Source: Guillardia theta CCMP2712 (taxonomy: Eukaryota > Cryptophyceae > Pyrenomonadales > Geminigeraceae). Taken from it: a stretch of DNA of 64,000 nucleotides. The translations under genes and the position numbers were made by a program. The stretch is from contig NW_005434606.1 in the NCBI RefSeq assembly GCF_000315625.1, positions 1 through 64,000 on the forward strand, in the 5' to 3' direction. Position 1 is the stretch's first letter; each line of letters starts with the position of its first letter. Below the pieces are notes generated by a model. The model was given only the letters and a program-made list of their open reading frames with translations, did not search any database and was not told the DNA's origin. This document shows positions 12,760-23,804 of the stretch, one piece after another.

Positions 12760-13585
12760 GAGCCATGGAAGGCGGGACATCGAGGCCCCGTCACACATGT
12801 GGCAGGCAATAATTTTGACTAACCGTGACGGCAAGCAAGTCAGTGACGGTGGCGATGATTGCTGCCGCCGCCGGCCCGGCGGGGCCCGGACCGCCGGGAC
12901 TCGGATCGGATGATGGGCCGTGCCGGTTGCAGTGCCCCCGATCGGACTCAGTACGGTCTGGTCAGACGGTCGCCCATCGGCTGTTCGTCAGTCCGGATGA
13001 TCGGCCCGCCGATCATACCGGCGGAGTCGTTGAATACCGTACCGTAGTACAGTGCCATGGCTCTGAGTACCGTACAGTACAGTGGCAGGCGGGCCCGCGG
13101 CCGCAGTGGGCCGATCCGGGCAAGCCAGCCGGGCTTTAGGCCGCCTAATCCGCTTCCGGGGACGGGGGCTGGCGGGCCCCCGGCCGGGCGGCCCAAGTTC
13201 ACTCCTGGCAGTGCGGCGCGTGAGTCGGACTCGGACCGGGGGGGCCGGCCCGGGGGGGCCGCCGGCCCAACTTGACTTGGCTTCAACGGTTGCGGCGGGC
13301 CGGGCCGCCGCTGGCGCACTGTGCCAGCCTGGCACCGGGGGCCGCGTCGGACCGGGTGGCCGGCGATCCCGGCCGGGCGGCGATCCCAAACCCGGCGTGG
13401 TGGCCGGCGATCCGATCATCCTCTGCCAGGCTGGGCAGCCCCCGTGATCGGACCGTACTGACCGGACCCGGCGGCCCGGCCGGGCCCCTCATCACACGGC
13501 CCGGGCACGGTGCCATGGGTCCGGGCCCGGCGGCCCGGCCGCCACCGGCGCCGGGCGTGTACTCAGATCCGGGCTACTTGTTACT
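12760..13585. repeat. GC-rich, palindrome-dense island
   Basis: Extremely GC-rich, crowded with GGCC, CCGG, CGGCCG, GATC and GTAC/CCGTAC motifs, so that both strands look alike. Long open frames appear in several frames on both strands (Pro/Gly/Arg/Ala-rich), as expected from high GC without coding. Similar islands recur six more times in this window. It separates the esterase-like gene from the PDZ-like gene. Confidence 0.75.
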
Positions 13586-14098
13586 GTAGTACCTTTTTAT
13601 AGAAGATTTACAACGGCTGTAATGGAAGTGAAGCGAGCAGAGAAAAGTTGAGGGAGAGAAGGAGGCAGGAGGAGGAAACACACAAGACAAGAGAAGAAAG
13701 ACAAGGAATGAATTTACAGAACTCGACAAGAAGGCGCAGACAAGATGAAGAAAACAAAGAAGGAATAGTGTATAAGAGATGCTTGAGATTGAGTTGTCAG
13801 CGAAGTAAAAGTTCATGGTGCGTCTTGTTGGCAATTCGAATTAAAGTCCGTGTTATTTTTGAGAGATATATTGAACTATGTAATCATCAACTTGAACTTG
13901 TGAAAGTGGGGGAACTGATTTAAGTCTTTCTAGACAGTGAAGCAGAATAATCAGTTATCGTCATGCGGCTTTGACGGTTCATGTCGACAGCACCATGTGC
14001 AGTGATTTGAGATAGAAGCGAACCTTCAAGATACAGGGATCAGATAGAGGCTATCTCTGCCCGCGAACTGAGGTAGAACGTCGGGGACCGTAAACTCG
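13586..14098. other. Intergenic upstream of the PDZ-like gene
   Basis: Sharp drop in GC after the island; purine-rich (GAGAAGGAGG-type) near 13640-13760, then unremarkable DNA up to the ATG at 14099. It probably holds the promoter and leader of the + strand gene. No motif can be assigned. Confidence 0.4.
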
Positions 14099-17000
14099 AT
14101 GAGTGGCAGGGGGACAGGACAAAAGCGAACGCGCTCTAGCGTGACTCTAGGAGGACGTTTTACAGACAACCTGCTCGGGATTGTGTGGAAGGAGTGCAGA
14201 AGATCGGTGTATCAATCGTCTCAATTTGACGATGGAAGAAGAAAATTGCTGGTCGTCGAGCGCATCCTCCCTGCCTCACCTGCCGCCTCCTCCAGCGCTC
14301 TCCGACCTGGGGACAAGTTAGTGAGCCTGACCATGGACGGGATGCACCGAGACACGATCGGGGAAGGGATCGCGTCATACAGCGAGTTTTTGCTGACACT
14401 GGAGGAGGTCAGGGAAGCGAGGATTGAGATGCTGGGTGTGTCGACCCTCTTCAACTTCAAGGCGTCAAATAGCCACAAGGGCAGCAGAAACACTTTCTCT
14501 GTCCTGCTCAGCCTTAAGCAACCAGGAAGTAAGGGCGTGAGATCCCAGCACGCGCATCATGGCAGGCAGAGCATGAGCAGGGGAGGGTCCCGGCCTTCGA
14601 CGCAGTCTTCGTCGTCATCCCTGACTCCTCGCCCACAGACCTCGAGCTGGAGGGTGTCAGAAGATGCCCGTGACCCTCGCAGTACTCGCCCGCTCAACGC
14701 GCAGAGATTCGAGCGACTCGTCTTCATGGTCAACAGACACCTCAAAGATCCGGCCGTCCTCCAGCTCCTGTACCTCTCTCCTCCTCCCTTCCCCTTCTCT
14801 TCCTCCTTCCCTTCTGCCTTGCCCTTCTCCTGCACAACCAGCTGCCCCTGCTGCAGCTCACGTTTTGTTTACCTCGACTTTGCCTTCTCCTCTTATCTGT
14901 TCTCTTTCTCTGCTCTATCTGATCTCAGCTTTCAGTTCACAATCATACGAGGTTGATCGTCCTCCTAGCTCGCTGTCCCCGTCCCAGGTTGGAAAGATCA
15001 TCAAAATGCGAAGTTTGACTAGCCTGCAGAGTCTGGCTGGACCCATCGCACTATCCTTGCGCCCCTGCTACCGACTGAACAGATGGTGGAACCAAGAGGA
15101 GGTGCGACGTTACAGTGGTTGTAGCTGCAGGAGGAGGTGATAGAAGATGAGAGGAGTACGGGGTGGAACGAGCCTAGCGTGCCTCACGGGGTTTGGCGAG
15201 TGTTGACAAGAGGAAAGAGATCTTGAAATCTCAAGAGAAAGATGGAGCTGGAAGAGTTTGAAACTAGAAAGTGGGGGGCGAAGAGGAAGAGAAATAGCAA
15301 AGGAAGCAAGGATCCAACCTGACAGAAACGGCAGGTGTTGAAGATGAAATTTTGCCTGGCCGCGATGAAGAAACATTCGGACTCGGTCAAGCTCATGGAT
15401 GTGAGTCGATGAAAGAGGAGCAAGAGGACTGAGAAGTAGGAGCAGTAGACTACTGTTGAAATCTGATAAGGGAAGAGGGAGGAGAGAAAAACCGAATTTT
15501 AGTCAGAGGGGAAGACGAGGGAAGGAGGGAGGGAGAAGAGGAGATAAGGGGGAGAGGAAAGAAGATTCAAGGGGAGGAAACGATTGACCTTTCTTGAAGG
15601 TTCTTGAAATACTTGAATCTCACATCTCGGTACATTTCTTCTCTCCTCTCCTCCTTTTCTCTACTACTTCTCCACTTCCGTCTGTTGCCGCATCCCTCTT
15701 GCTCCTCCACCTTCGACTTTCTTTCTCCTGCTTCACTTGTGTTAATTTTCTGATCGTTGTCCTAGGAGTCCGAAAACTATCAGGATGTTCTTGGCGAGTG
15801 GATGGAGGAGGTAGACGAGATAGGAGGAACAAAGGAGGAGGTGATCTGACTGTTGGTGGGCAGGCCTGCTGTCTACTCCAGGCATCGATACGAAGATTGA
15901 GGACGAGGAGGTGAGGGAGAAGGGGCGAGGTGGAGGTGAGAACTTGGAGCAGACTCGTTCAAGGCGAGGAACATGGGCGACCAAGTACAGCAGATGAAGA
16001 TGTTAGAAACACGCTGATGATGATGGAGGTAAGCATAGGGTGAAAATGAGGTCTAAGAAGGGGATGGAGTGCGAGTTGAAGGGGCGGAGGAAGGGCTCCT
16101 ACAGCTAACAAGTTGATTTAGAAATCATCCAACTTGCTGGTCGACTCAGTGCTTGAGGTGAAAATCTGAAGGAGGCAAAGAAGGAGAAAGAGGCGGATAG
16201 AGCGGGGAGCAGCGGGTGGGAGGGAGGAAAGCTCGATCACGGGAGAGAAGGAGGGGAAGGAAACGGATGGGCAACAGCAGGAAGTCACGGTGGGCGCAGG
16301 AGATTTTCATGCTCTCTCACTGTCTTCATCGCGCGTTGTCTCAACCAAATCATGGTGCTCTTTGTGTCGCCATTCTCCATACCTCTACCTCTACCTCTAC
16401 CTCTACCTCTACCTCTACCTCTACCTCTACCTCTACCTCTACCTCTACCTCTACCTCTACCTCTACCTCTACCTCTACCTCTACCTCTACCTCTACCTCT
16501 ACCTCTACCTCTACCTCTACCTCTACCTCTACCTCTACCTCTACCTCTACCTCTACCTTTACCTCTACCTCTACCTCTGCCTCTGCCCCTTCCTTCTCAC
16601 CTCCTTACTCTCTTTTACCCACATTGTCATGAGCATATCTTTTCCCCTTTCCGCCTGTCTGAGCATTCAGCTGAAGGTGACGAGGACGCGCTCTGCTTGC
16701 AAGTCAGTCGCCGTCTCCTCGAGCAGGTAACGATGTCGCCAGTTCTGCTCGTGTCATTTCGAGGGCAGGAGGCCCCGGCAGACGTGGACATGGAGAGCGT
16801 GGAGAGGATGACGAGGAGACTGGTACAGCAGGCGCTGCTCAAGGAGAAGAGAATGTCTTGCAGCTGAGTTGCTGCAAATGAATTCTGATGTTTGCTGACC
16901 AGGTCTAGTGGAGAAGGAGCGGAGGAAGGGCATGAAGAAGATGCAGGGATGCCAGGCAAGCCAATGGAAGATCTTAACGACCTGGTCAAGGTAACCGATA

Positions 17001-17470
17001 CCACCACCTTCTCCTCCTCCGTCTTTTCCTCCTTCTCCTCTTTCTTGCTTCACTTCTCTCCTTACTGCTTCTTCACCCCTTGCCTATCCACCTGTTGCAT
17101 GTGACTGCAGCACATCGCCTAAACACCTGCTCGTCTGTCTCGCCTGCGTCTTCTCTCCTCTCTCTTCTCTCTAGACTTTGCCTTCTATCCCCTCCCTCCT
17201 CACCACCCGCTCTCCTCTCGATCTTGTCATCTCTGCCGGCAGGCTCTAGCGATGGAGTGTCTCAAGCTAGGAGAGGAGGAAAGCTTCACTCTCTTCGACT
17301 TCGACGAGGACGAGGCCATCGACCTCCTCGACTTCCACCAGGGCGTCGACTGTCTCGCCACGTCCCTCCCTCTGGATCGCGTTGCTGATCTCTTCGGCAT
17401 ATTGGAGGGAGGAGGCGGGGGGAGGATGACAAGGGAGCAATGGGCTCTCGCCCTCGCGCGCTGGGGGTAG
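14099..17470 (+). CDS. PDZ-like N-terminal and EF-hand-like C-terminal protein (multi-exon)
   Basis: The first exon (ATG 14099) reads open for about 220 codons. GIVWKECRR...LLVVERILPASPAA...LRPGDKLVSL resembles the carboxylate-binding loop and core strands of a PDZ domain. A Ser-rich linker follows, then an FERLVFMVNRHLKD segment. Later exon-like segments lie at about 14980-15100, 16650-16860 and 16900-16990. The last, about 17245-17470, has an EF-hand-like loop (FDFDEDEAIDLLDFHQGV; Asp at positions 1, 3, 5 and 9, Asp rather than Glu at 12) and ends MTREQWALALARWG. The middle is intron-rich, including the (CTCTAC)n array. The joins are not all determined, and this may be two adjacent genes. 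It ends 170 bases from the convergent glycosyltransferase-like gene. Confidence 0.55.
16378..16581. repeat. (CTCTAC)n hexanucleotide microsatellite
   Basis: About 200 bases of nearly perfect CTCTAC repeats, with one T substitution near 16558 and decay to CTCTGC at the 3' end. Because six is a multiple of three, all three + frames stay open and read Ser-Thr, Tyr-Leu or Pro-Leu dipeptides. These are not evidence of coding. It lies in a presumed intron of the PDZ-like/EF-hand gene. Confidence 0.95.
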
Positions 17471-17640
17471 AACAAGCGAGGTCATATTATTCTTTACAGT
17501 TCATATGAGACGTTGAAACAAAAAATGTGGGGAAAGGGGAGGAGGAGAAAAAGAGGAAGGGGAAGGGAAGAGGAGGACTGGAAGGAACCAACAGGAGGGG
17601 AGGGAGGAGGGAGGAGACCTGTATTGAAGGACCAGAAGCG

Positions 17641-19245
17641 TCATATTGGCTCCATGCTCATCCTTTTCTCCGTGTTGCCGTAGAGTCTCTCGTCCAAGTC
17701 CGTCAGGTTTCTCGACAGCAGCGCGTCATCATCTTCTGCTGTCCCTCTGCTCCACGTGTTCTCGTCCTCAATGTCTGTGCCTGCGTCCTGTCGGTTGCCT
17801 CCTCGCTTCACCCTCCTCTCGCTCTTCTCGGGGCACTCTCCTCCCTCGCACTCTCCTCGCACAAACTCCTTGATCCTCCTGCTCCCCTTGTGCACTTCAT
17901 GCTCCAGGTACTTCTTGTGCGCCCAGTCAACCGCGTACCTCACTGGGTCCCCCGCATCGGTCCCATGGAAACTCGCGACGACTTCTGTGTGATGTACCAC
18001 CAAAACGTCCCCCAGCTTCCGCGTCCTGCTCCTCCCGTACACCCGCGAGATCCAGTCGTCCATCCACCAGTCGCTCAGCACGGGCGGGTAGTACGTCTCG
18101 AAGATCCGCATGTGCGTCCGGTGCACGAAGTCGTGGGTAAGCATGTACCGGTGCTCCGAGGAAGAGTCGCCCCGTCCTGACGGCCCCACTACCCCGAGCA
18201 GCGACGGAGACATCCCAGCTAACGTCGAGCTCATCTTGCTCGCCCACCCCCAGCTCGCGATCTCGGTGTCGTCATTGACTCGGAACAGAAAGTCAGCCCC
18301 GTCCGACACTGCTGAGGCAGCCACAAAGTTGAAGACAGGGCCTGGCTTGCGGAGGACGTTGGTGAAGTTGAGAAAGATCAACTTGCAGTCAATCCCTTTC
18401 TCCTTGCTCGGAGCCTCGACGTTCCTCCTGAACCACTTCTTGAGAGAAGTCAACGTCCGCTCATCGTCGTAGAAAAGGTCTCCCGTGTCGTAGCCTACCA
18501 GCACCCAATACTCGAACTCCCCATCCATAGTCCTCCTCAGGGAGGGCAGCAACTTAGTGAACAGAGGGTTATCCTCCAAGGTCCGGAACTTCACGTTGAT
18601 CGACGTCGATCCCAACACAGTTGCCACAACTTGTTTCTTCCCGCTCGGCTGTAGCCTCTCCCTCCTCCTCCTTCCCTGCACGCTGGCCGCTATCCCCTTG
18701 GCTGTCATGGACGAGTGGATCGCAGGTACTCTCCTCTTCACGATCTCCCGGTGGCATTTGCGATCAAAGTAGCAGGAGCACTGCCAGCTCCTCCAAGTCC
18801 CAGCCAGCGATGGGGGCAGGGATTCCTCCATGCTCTCTTGACTAACATCCGAGGTATTCAACTGAGCTCTCAACTTCGTGCAGACCTTGCCAAACTTACT
18901 TCTTCTCAGAGGAACAGCCTCCACGTGCTGCCTTCTCAACCGCCCCTCACAGTCCAGCCCCTTCCACCGAGCCTCGTCCTCTGCCTCTCGTTTCAGTACC
19001 TCTCCCTTCCACTCCGACAGCTTCTCGAGGTTCTCGCACCGAATCACGTTCCTGTCCAGCACCGGCGCCCACTCAAAGCCAAAGCTGTCATACGTCATCC
19101 TGCTTTCTTCGCTCTCACCCCAGTCGCTCAGCACTGTATCGTCATGCGGCTCTTCGGAAGCGCCATGAAAGGCAGGGAACAGTAGAAAGTTCCATAGCAC
19201 CAACACACCCAGCGCCAACCCGATCAGCTGCCGCTGTGAAATCAT
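17641..19245 (-). CDS. Type II membrane GT-A-fold glycosyltransferase-like protein
   Basis: I choose the ATG at 19245 because it puts a classic signal anchor (MISQRQLIGLALGVLVLWNF) at the N-terminus; the frame is open further upstream to 19383, also hydrophobic. The luminal domain has VVATVLGSTSINVKF, EYWVLVGYDTGD, then NFVAASAVSDGADFLFRVND with the acidic DDTE at about residues 325-328. This resembles the metal-binding DxD of GT-A transferases. LLGVVGPSGRGD, DFVHRTHMRIFETYYPP and SDWWMDDWISRVYG follow, resembling acceptor-binding regions of such enzymes. The C-terminal 80 residues are charged and low complexity. Donor and acceptor are unknown. Location in the Golgi is inferred from the anchor. 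Single exon, about 534 aa; convergent with the preceding + gene. Confidence 0.68.
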   Translation of the reverse strand: MISQRQLIGLALGVLVLWNFLLFPAFHGASEEPHDDTVLSDWGESEESRMTYDSFGFEWAPVLDRNVIRCENLEKLSEWKGEVLKREAEDEARWKGLDCEGRLRRQHVEAVPLRRSKFGKVCTKLRAQLNTSDVSQESMEESLPPSLAGTWRSWQCSCYFDRKCHREIVKRRVPAIHSSMTAKGIAASVQGRRRRERLQPSGKKQVVATVLGSTSINVKFRTLEDNPLFTKLLPSLRRTMDGEFEYWVLVGYDTGDLFYDDERTLTSLKKWFRRNVEAPSKEKGIDCKLIFLNFTNVLRKPGPVFNFVAASAVSDGADFLFRVNDDTEIASWGWASKMSSTLAGMSPSLLGVVGPSGRGDSSSEHRYMLTHDFVHRTHMRIFETYYPPVLSDWWMDDWISRVYGRSRTRKLGDVLVVHHTEVVASFHGTDAGDPVRYAVDWAHKKYLEHEVHKGSRRIKEFVRGECEGGECPEKSERRVKRGGNRQDAGTDIEDENTWSRGTAEDDDALLSRNLTDLDERLYGNTEKRMSMEPI

Positions 19246-19385
19246 ACTGCGACTTATGCAGAAAGAGACAAACGGCAAGCAGCAGGAAAGAAGCGGAAAT
19301 GAAGAAAAGACTATAGCGAAGAAGTGTGTAGTCTTAGCAGTGAAGAACCTTTCATACCCGAGCCAAGAACTTTGAGGAAGCAACC

Positions 19386-20148
19386 AGAGCTCTCATGTTT
19401 GCGACCAACCCCATCCTGCTGAAGAAGGTTGTATCAGCAGTCATGCCACACACGTTCTTCGACTAGCCCTGACTTGCTCGACTCAGACAAACATCATTGA
19501 TCATGCCCACCACCACCACCGGCATCGTTCTATCATCGTAGACTCACCACGTTTACACTCCAAACCCATTTCATTCCTCAAAATTTCACCACACCACCAT
19601 CCATCATAATCGTCATCGTCATCGCCTAAATCATCATCATCTCGATCATCTCGATCATCTCAAGCATAATCATCTCAATCACCTCGATCATCGGCATAAG
19701 TGTCATAGTCATTGACATTGACATTGTCATTGACATTGACATTGACATTGACATTGACATCGTCATCGTCATCGTCGTTGTCAGCGTAAGTCCAAGCGAC
19801 AGCACCATCATTCTTACCACCACCATTGCCACAACAACATGCACTACCCTTACTAATATCATCCATATCATCCACATCAACGCGGTTGCCATAACTTATG
19901 AATTCCACAATTGTTATCTCAATCTTCATCATCACGATCCTCATCATCTCAATCTTCATGTCGTTTTCTTCTCCTCCCCAGGTTTCAACCTCGCACAGCG
20001 CTGACGCGTGCCATTCTTGGAGACCCACGGCCCGCATCCCCTCACTTCCCTCAGACTACCTAGCACCACCCTGAGCCTGACCCTGAGCACCACCTACAAC
20101 CAGTAGTACTACTACCCCTACTACTACAACGCGTCCGGTTTGTACAGG
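19386..20148. other. Intergenic with (CATTGA)n-type microsatellite
   Basis: A C/A/T-rich stretch dominated by ATCATC, CATTGA and CATCGT repeats; the cleanest hexamer array is at about 19704-19785. Minus-strand frames here read Met/Ser, Val/Asn or Asp/Val repeats and are artefacts of the microsatellite. The divergent genes on either side must share this space for their promoters. No other signal was seen. Confidence 0.6.
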
Positions 20149-21841
20149 ATGGCGGGACTGCAAGTTGGGTGGTGGTGGGGGAGATGGAAAGGGCCCTCGT
20201 CTCTCTCTCTCTCCTTCCTATCCCCCCCTCCCCTCCTTCCTTCCTCGCAAGTCTACTCCTCAAGGCCCTCCTACGCAACTTATCCAGTCCCCTCGAGTAC
20301 CCCAACTCGGTTCACGTCGCCATGCTTTCCTTCCTACTGCTTGTATGATCGACCACGCTCTCTCTCGTCGAAGACGTTCTCCGACTCTCCGTATTCTACT
20401 CCAAAGCTTGACCGCAACACCGACGGGGCCGCGGACTCCAAGGAGCTGTTCTCGATGGATCCAGATGAGCTGGGGGCATTGCTGTTGAACCGTTTGGTCA
20501 GCAGCAAGGGTTTCAGTCATCATACTCCATTCTCGGTACCATACCGTGCACTCTCTTCTCACCTCCTCAGAATGTTGGCAGAGGTTTCAACAGGAGCACT
20601 ACGATAAGCTGAAGGAGGAGCGGGCACATGAGGTATATACTTGCTGCCAATGCGCTAGCCTGCCGTTTTGCGTGACATCACGATGCAGGAGATCGACTGG
20701 AAGGAAGAGTCGAGGGCGCTTGCGGTGAGACGATTCTGAACGTCTTGCTGCGGCACTTACGGGGCATGGGCTTGCAGAAGCAATGGGCGACGATGAGCAA
20801 GGAGGAGAAGGAGGTAGTTGGGAGGGGGAGAGAGAGTCAGGGTACGTGACATGGTGGAACACAAGCGATACCGGGAACAAGAAGTGCAGGAGGAGCTGTG
20901 GTTTACAGGACAGCAGAAGATCGCACAAGCGGATCACCAGGTAAAGGCCTTGTCGGTACAACTCCATGCACTCCTCCGCCGCCTCCTTACACGTTACCAG
21001 CAGACCTCTCATGAGGAGGGCAGCGACAATTCGAAGCTTGAAGCGCATGAGGTGAATGCTTACTAGAATAGGGCGAGTGTGCTGATGAGCAGTGCGTGAC
21101 ATCACGATGCAGGAGATCGACTGGAAGGAAGAGTCGAGGGCGCTTGCGGTGAGACGATTCTGAACGTCTTGCTGCGGCACTTACGGGGCATGGGCTTGCA
21201 GAAGCAATGGGCGACGATGAGCAAGGAGGAGAAGGAGGTAGTTGGGAGGGGGGAGAGAGAGTCAGGGTACGTGACATGGTGGAACACAAGCGATACCGGG
21301 AACGAAGATGGGCATGGGAGCTGCGTCCCAATAGGAAACGAGTTGGAGGCACGAGCAGGCAGACGTATAACGGCCTTCTCGGTACAACTCCATGCACTCT
21401 CCCGCCGCCTCCTTACAGGTCTGTAAGATTTTCCAGCACCTGATATATCATAGACTGAGGGATGAGCGGATGCGTAAGGTACATAATCGCTCGCTTGTTT
21501 GCTGATGAGCAGTGCATGACATCACGATGCAGGAGATCGACTGGAAGGAAGAGTCGAGGGCGCTTGCGGTGAGACGATTCTGAACGTCTTGCTGCGGCAC
21601 TTACGGGGCATGGGCTTGCAGAAGCAATGGGCGACGATGGGCAGACGGGAGAAGAAGGTGGTTGGGAGGAGGGGAGAGGGGCAGGGGACGTGACATGGTG
21701 GATCACAAGCGATACCGGGCAAGGGCGAGGGAGCTAAGAGCAAGAAAGAGGGATGATGACGACAGCGAGATGAGAAAGGCGACATACCAAAAGAGAAGTG
21801 ACGCTGATGAGAGTCTCAAGAATTTGAACGCGAGCAGCTGA
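20149..21841 (+). CDS. HMG-box-like protein with three tandem partial boxes (multi-exon)
   Basis: A + strand gene ending at the TGA 21839-21841. Exons before the repeats encode ELFSMDPDELGALLLNRLV. Repeated exon sets then give helix-like segments: FQQEHYDKLKEERAHE, EIDWKEESRALA (20689-20724) and KQWATMSKEEKE (20778-20813), followed by MVEHKRYRE. This is the order of an HMG box (helix 1, helix 2 with W and eeK, then the basic Tyr-containing end). The B exon recurs at 21113 and 21533. The last copy runs into MVDHKRYRARARELRARKR and a charged C-terminus ending NLNASS. HMG boxes bind and bend DNA, so a nuclear role is inferred. The start (ATG 20149) and several introns are uncertain, and some copies may be non-functional. 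Confidence 0.55.
20671..21720. repeat. Three-copy tandem duplication of about 420 bp
   Basis: A block beginning with TGACATCACGATGCAGGAG starts near 20671, 21095 and 21515, giving spacings of 424 and 420 bases. The core (exon EIDWKEESRALA, its 53-base downstream intron and the start of the next exon) is essentially identical in all three copies. The outer parts of each unit are diverged or replaced. Copy 2 has one extra G in a G run compared with copy 1. The duplication lies within the HMG-box-like gene and multiplies whole exons. Confidence 0.92.
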
Positions 21842-22246
21842 GGCAAGGGGAAGAAAATCGAGGTGAAGTTCCTGGGTCATCAGCTACTGTAAACAATGGA
21901 CGTTTCAAGAGAATTTCAACGCTAAGTAAAATGCATCATGCAGATGACAGCGAAGTAACAGGAATGCTCTGGGGATAAAGGAACATGCTGATGGAGGTCG
22001 ACGGTCTCCGTTCAAAAAAAAGGATCACTCCCTAGTCCCCTCTGACACGAACAATCCCTGTTCCGCCCTGCACCGTGCTACCTTTTTAGCCCCATAACAA
22101 CAGTGCTCTCTCTCGTGCATCAACTCACGAAGTCGAGCAACTCCCTAGGCTGTCACAAGCTGCGTTAGCAGAGGCTTTGCAGGATTTCAGAAACAGAAGC
22201 TTTATATCTCTTTGGTTCAACTGGTGCATTCTTTGTTCTGCTATGC
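21842..22246. other. Intergenic between convergent genes
   Basis: Four hundred bases between the stop of the HMG-box-like gene and the stop of the minus-strand LOTUS-like gene. It should hold both 3' ends. No repeat or RNA gene was recognised. Confidence 0.4.
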
Positions 22247-23291
22247 TCACTCAGCAGAGTAAAGCTGAGACCCTCCCCTTCTGCCTGCATTCTTCGGTCT
22301 CTTCGCATTCTTGGCTGCTCCTCTCTTGGCTCCATTCATTGCGCCCTCTTGGTTTTCTGACCACAGCATGAGCGTGTAATGGGGATAACCACTGCACTCA
22401 CCCAGCTGAAAGTTTTGGAACTCCTTGACGAGACAGTCAATAGTGAACTGTAGCTTCGGCTGCTTGATGAAAGCCTCCACCGCCGATGGGTCAACACCTA
22501 CTCCTGGTCACGTCCCCCTCCATCTGCACAGATGACGCACCCGTTCGGTTGGCAATCACTCCAGTGAGAGCGCCAGCCATCAGGCCGCTCGTCATGGCGC
22601 CAGTCTCGACATGCCCATTCGTTGTCTACGGCGTCTTGTCAGCACAGTTGCGCATTCCTCAAGTCCCTACCACTTCTCCGCTGCTACGGAGGCGCAAGTA
22701 CGATCCGGTCTGGTCGGGGATTCGGTAGCTTTCCACCACCTAGCAGCTCCTTCAGCCCACGAGAGTCAAAAGGTCCAACCGTACATCAGAGATCGACTCG
22801 AAATATTCGCCGAGCTTCGCAAACCCCCACGACTTGTAATCCAACGGCACATCGGGATAAAATTGCTTCCAGGTCGGAATGAACCTTGCCTGCAAACAGT
22901 CCCCTCGTTCAGCTTTCATCTCCCTCCCCCTTTCCTCCGGCTCCTCACTTGCAGCAGGTCGCCAGTGGACTGCAGGATTGTCTGGACCATGAACTTGTAG
23001 TCGTCCGAGGAATACCCACAGCTGCTCAGTGCACATGTTGAGCCGAGACAAGGACGACTGCTGGGCTCACCTTTCAACCGGAGCTCCGGAAAATCCATCT
23101 ACTTCCTCCTCCCTCCTCGGGACCTCCATGTTGGTTTGCCCCCTTGCTTGCCCGAGACCTCTTCCTGCCCCCCTCCCCCCTCCCCTTCCCCTTCCCCTTC
23201 CCCTTCCCCTTCCCCTTCCCCTTCCCCTTCCGCGTGCGTTTTCCTCTTGCGCCTCATGTGGCCCATCGTAGGCAACAACTTGCTCGTCCAT
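22247..23291 (-). CDS. RG-rich protein with LOTUS/OST-HTH-like domain (multi-exon)
   Basis: Start ATG at 23291. Exon 1 encodes a short acidic N-terminus, then an Arg-Gly dipeptide tract made by a (GGAAGG)n microsatellite on the coding strand. An intron of 49 nt starting GTGAGCCC joins in phase to SSDDYKFMVQTILQSTGDLL. The next exon reads ARFIPTWKQFYPDVPLDY, then KSWGFAKLGEYFESI. A helical start, a buried strand after a PLD-like turn, and GFxKLxEYFES match the winged-helix LOTUS (OST-HTH) fold, which binds RNA or helicases in known proteins. A C-terminal exon (22480-22247) ends in a Lys/Arg-rich tail. RG repeats together with LOTUS suggest an RNA-granule-type protein; that is inference. The intron before the last exon is not resolved. 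Confidence 0.6.
23170..23232. repeat. (CTTCCC)n microsatellite coding for an RG tract
   Basis: About ten CTTCCC units on the + strand, read on the minus strand as Gly-Arg codons (GGA AGG) in the first exon of the LOTUS-like gene. In contrast to the other microsatellites in the window it appears to be translated. Confidence 0.85.
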
Positions 23292-23804
23292 TCTGCATCG
23301 ACAACATTAGACAGAAACAAGCAATGACGTGGTGAGAGTGAAGGGACGCGCAAATGGGCAAATACACCAGAAAGACAGTGATTAATACCAAAGAAAATCA
23401 ATGAAATCAGTTTGGATGAGGATGAAGTTGAGGTCATTATCTGAAGCTATTAGGATACATCTTTTGCGTGAACTTAACCTTTGTACACTCCTTCTCAGAT
23501 CTCCATCACATTTGTACAAGCTCTTGCCTCCGTTCAAATTCGAATTGAGCAGTTTTCTATGTCCTCTCTCTTGCTCTACTCCCTGTCCCTCCATCTTCAC
23601 TCCTCTCTTCCCTTCCTCTTGCCCAGTGCCAACTGGTGGATCATCCCCGACCGCCGCAACAATCTTTTTAAAACTCACCATCAATAACATTATTAAATGG
23701 CATTTGGCTGATAATTGAATTGATAATAATGAACAATATTTTAAACTTGCTAAGAACTGAAATTATTCTGATTATCTTATGGTACCATGTAATTTACTCA
23801 TCGA

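Noticed and set aside
12825-13589. Overlapping Pro/Gly/Arg-rich frames in the GC-rich island
   Set aside because: Open on both strands at once because stop codons are AT-rich; no domains or splice context.
16216-16867. Three overlapping + frames of 138-171 aa with Ser-Thr, Tyr-Leu or Pro-Leu repeats
   Set aside because: They are generated by the (CTCTAC)n microsatellite, which keeps all three frames open; only the 3' end belongs to plausible exons.
19626-20037. Minus-strand frames with Met/Ser and Val/Asn repeats
   Set aside because: Created by CATTGA/CATCGT microsatellites; no coding evidence.
20671-21720. CRISPR-like or transposon origin for the triplicated unit
   Set aside because: The units are about 420 bases, contain exons and introns of a eukaryotic gene, and have no terminal inverted repeats or transposase.
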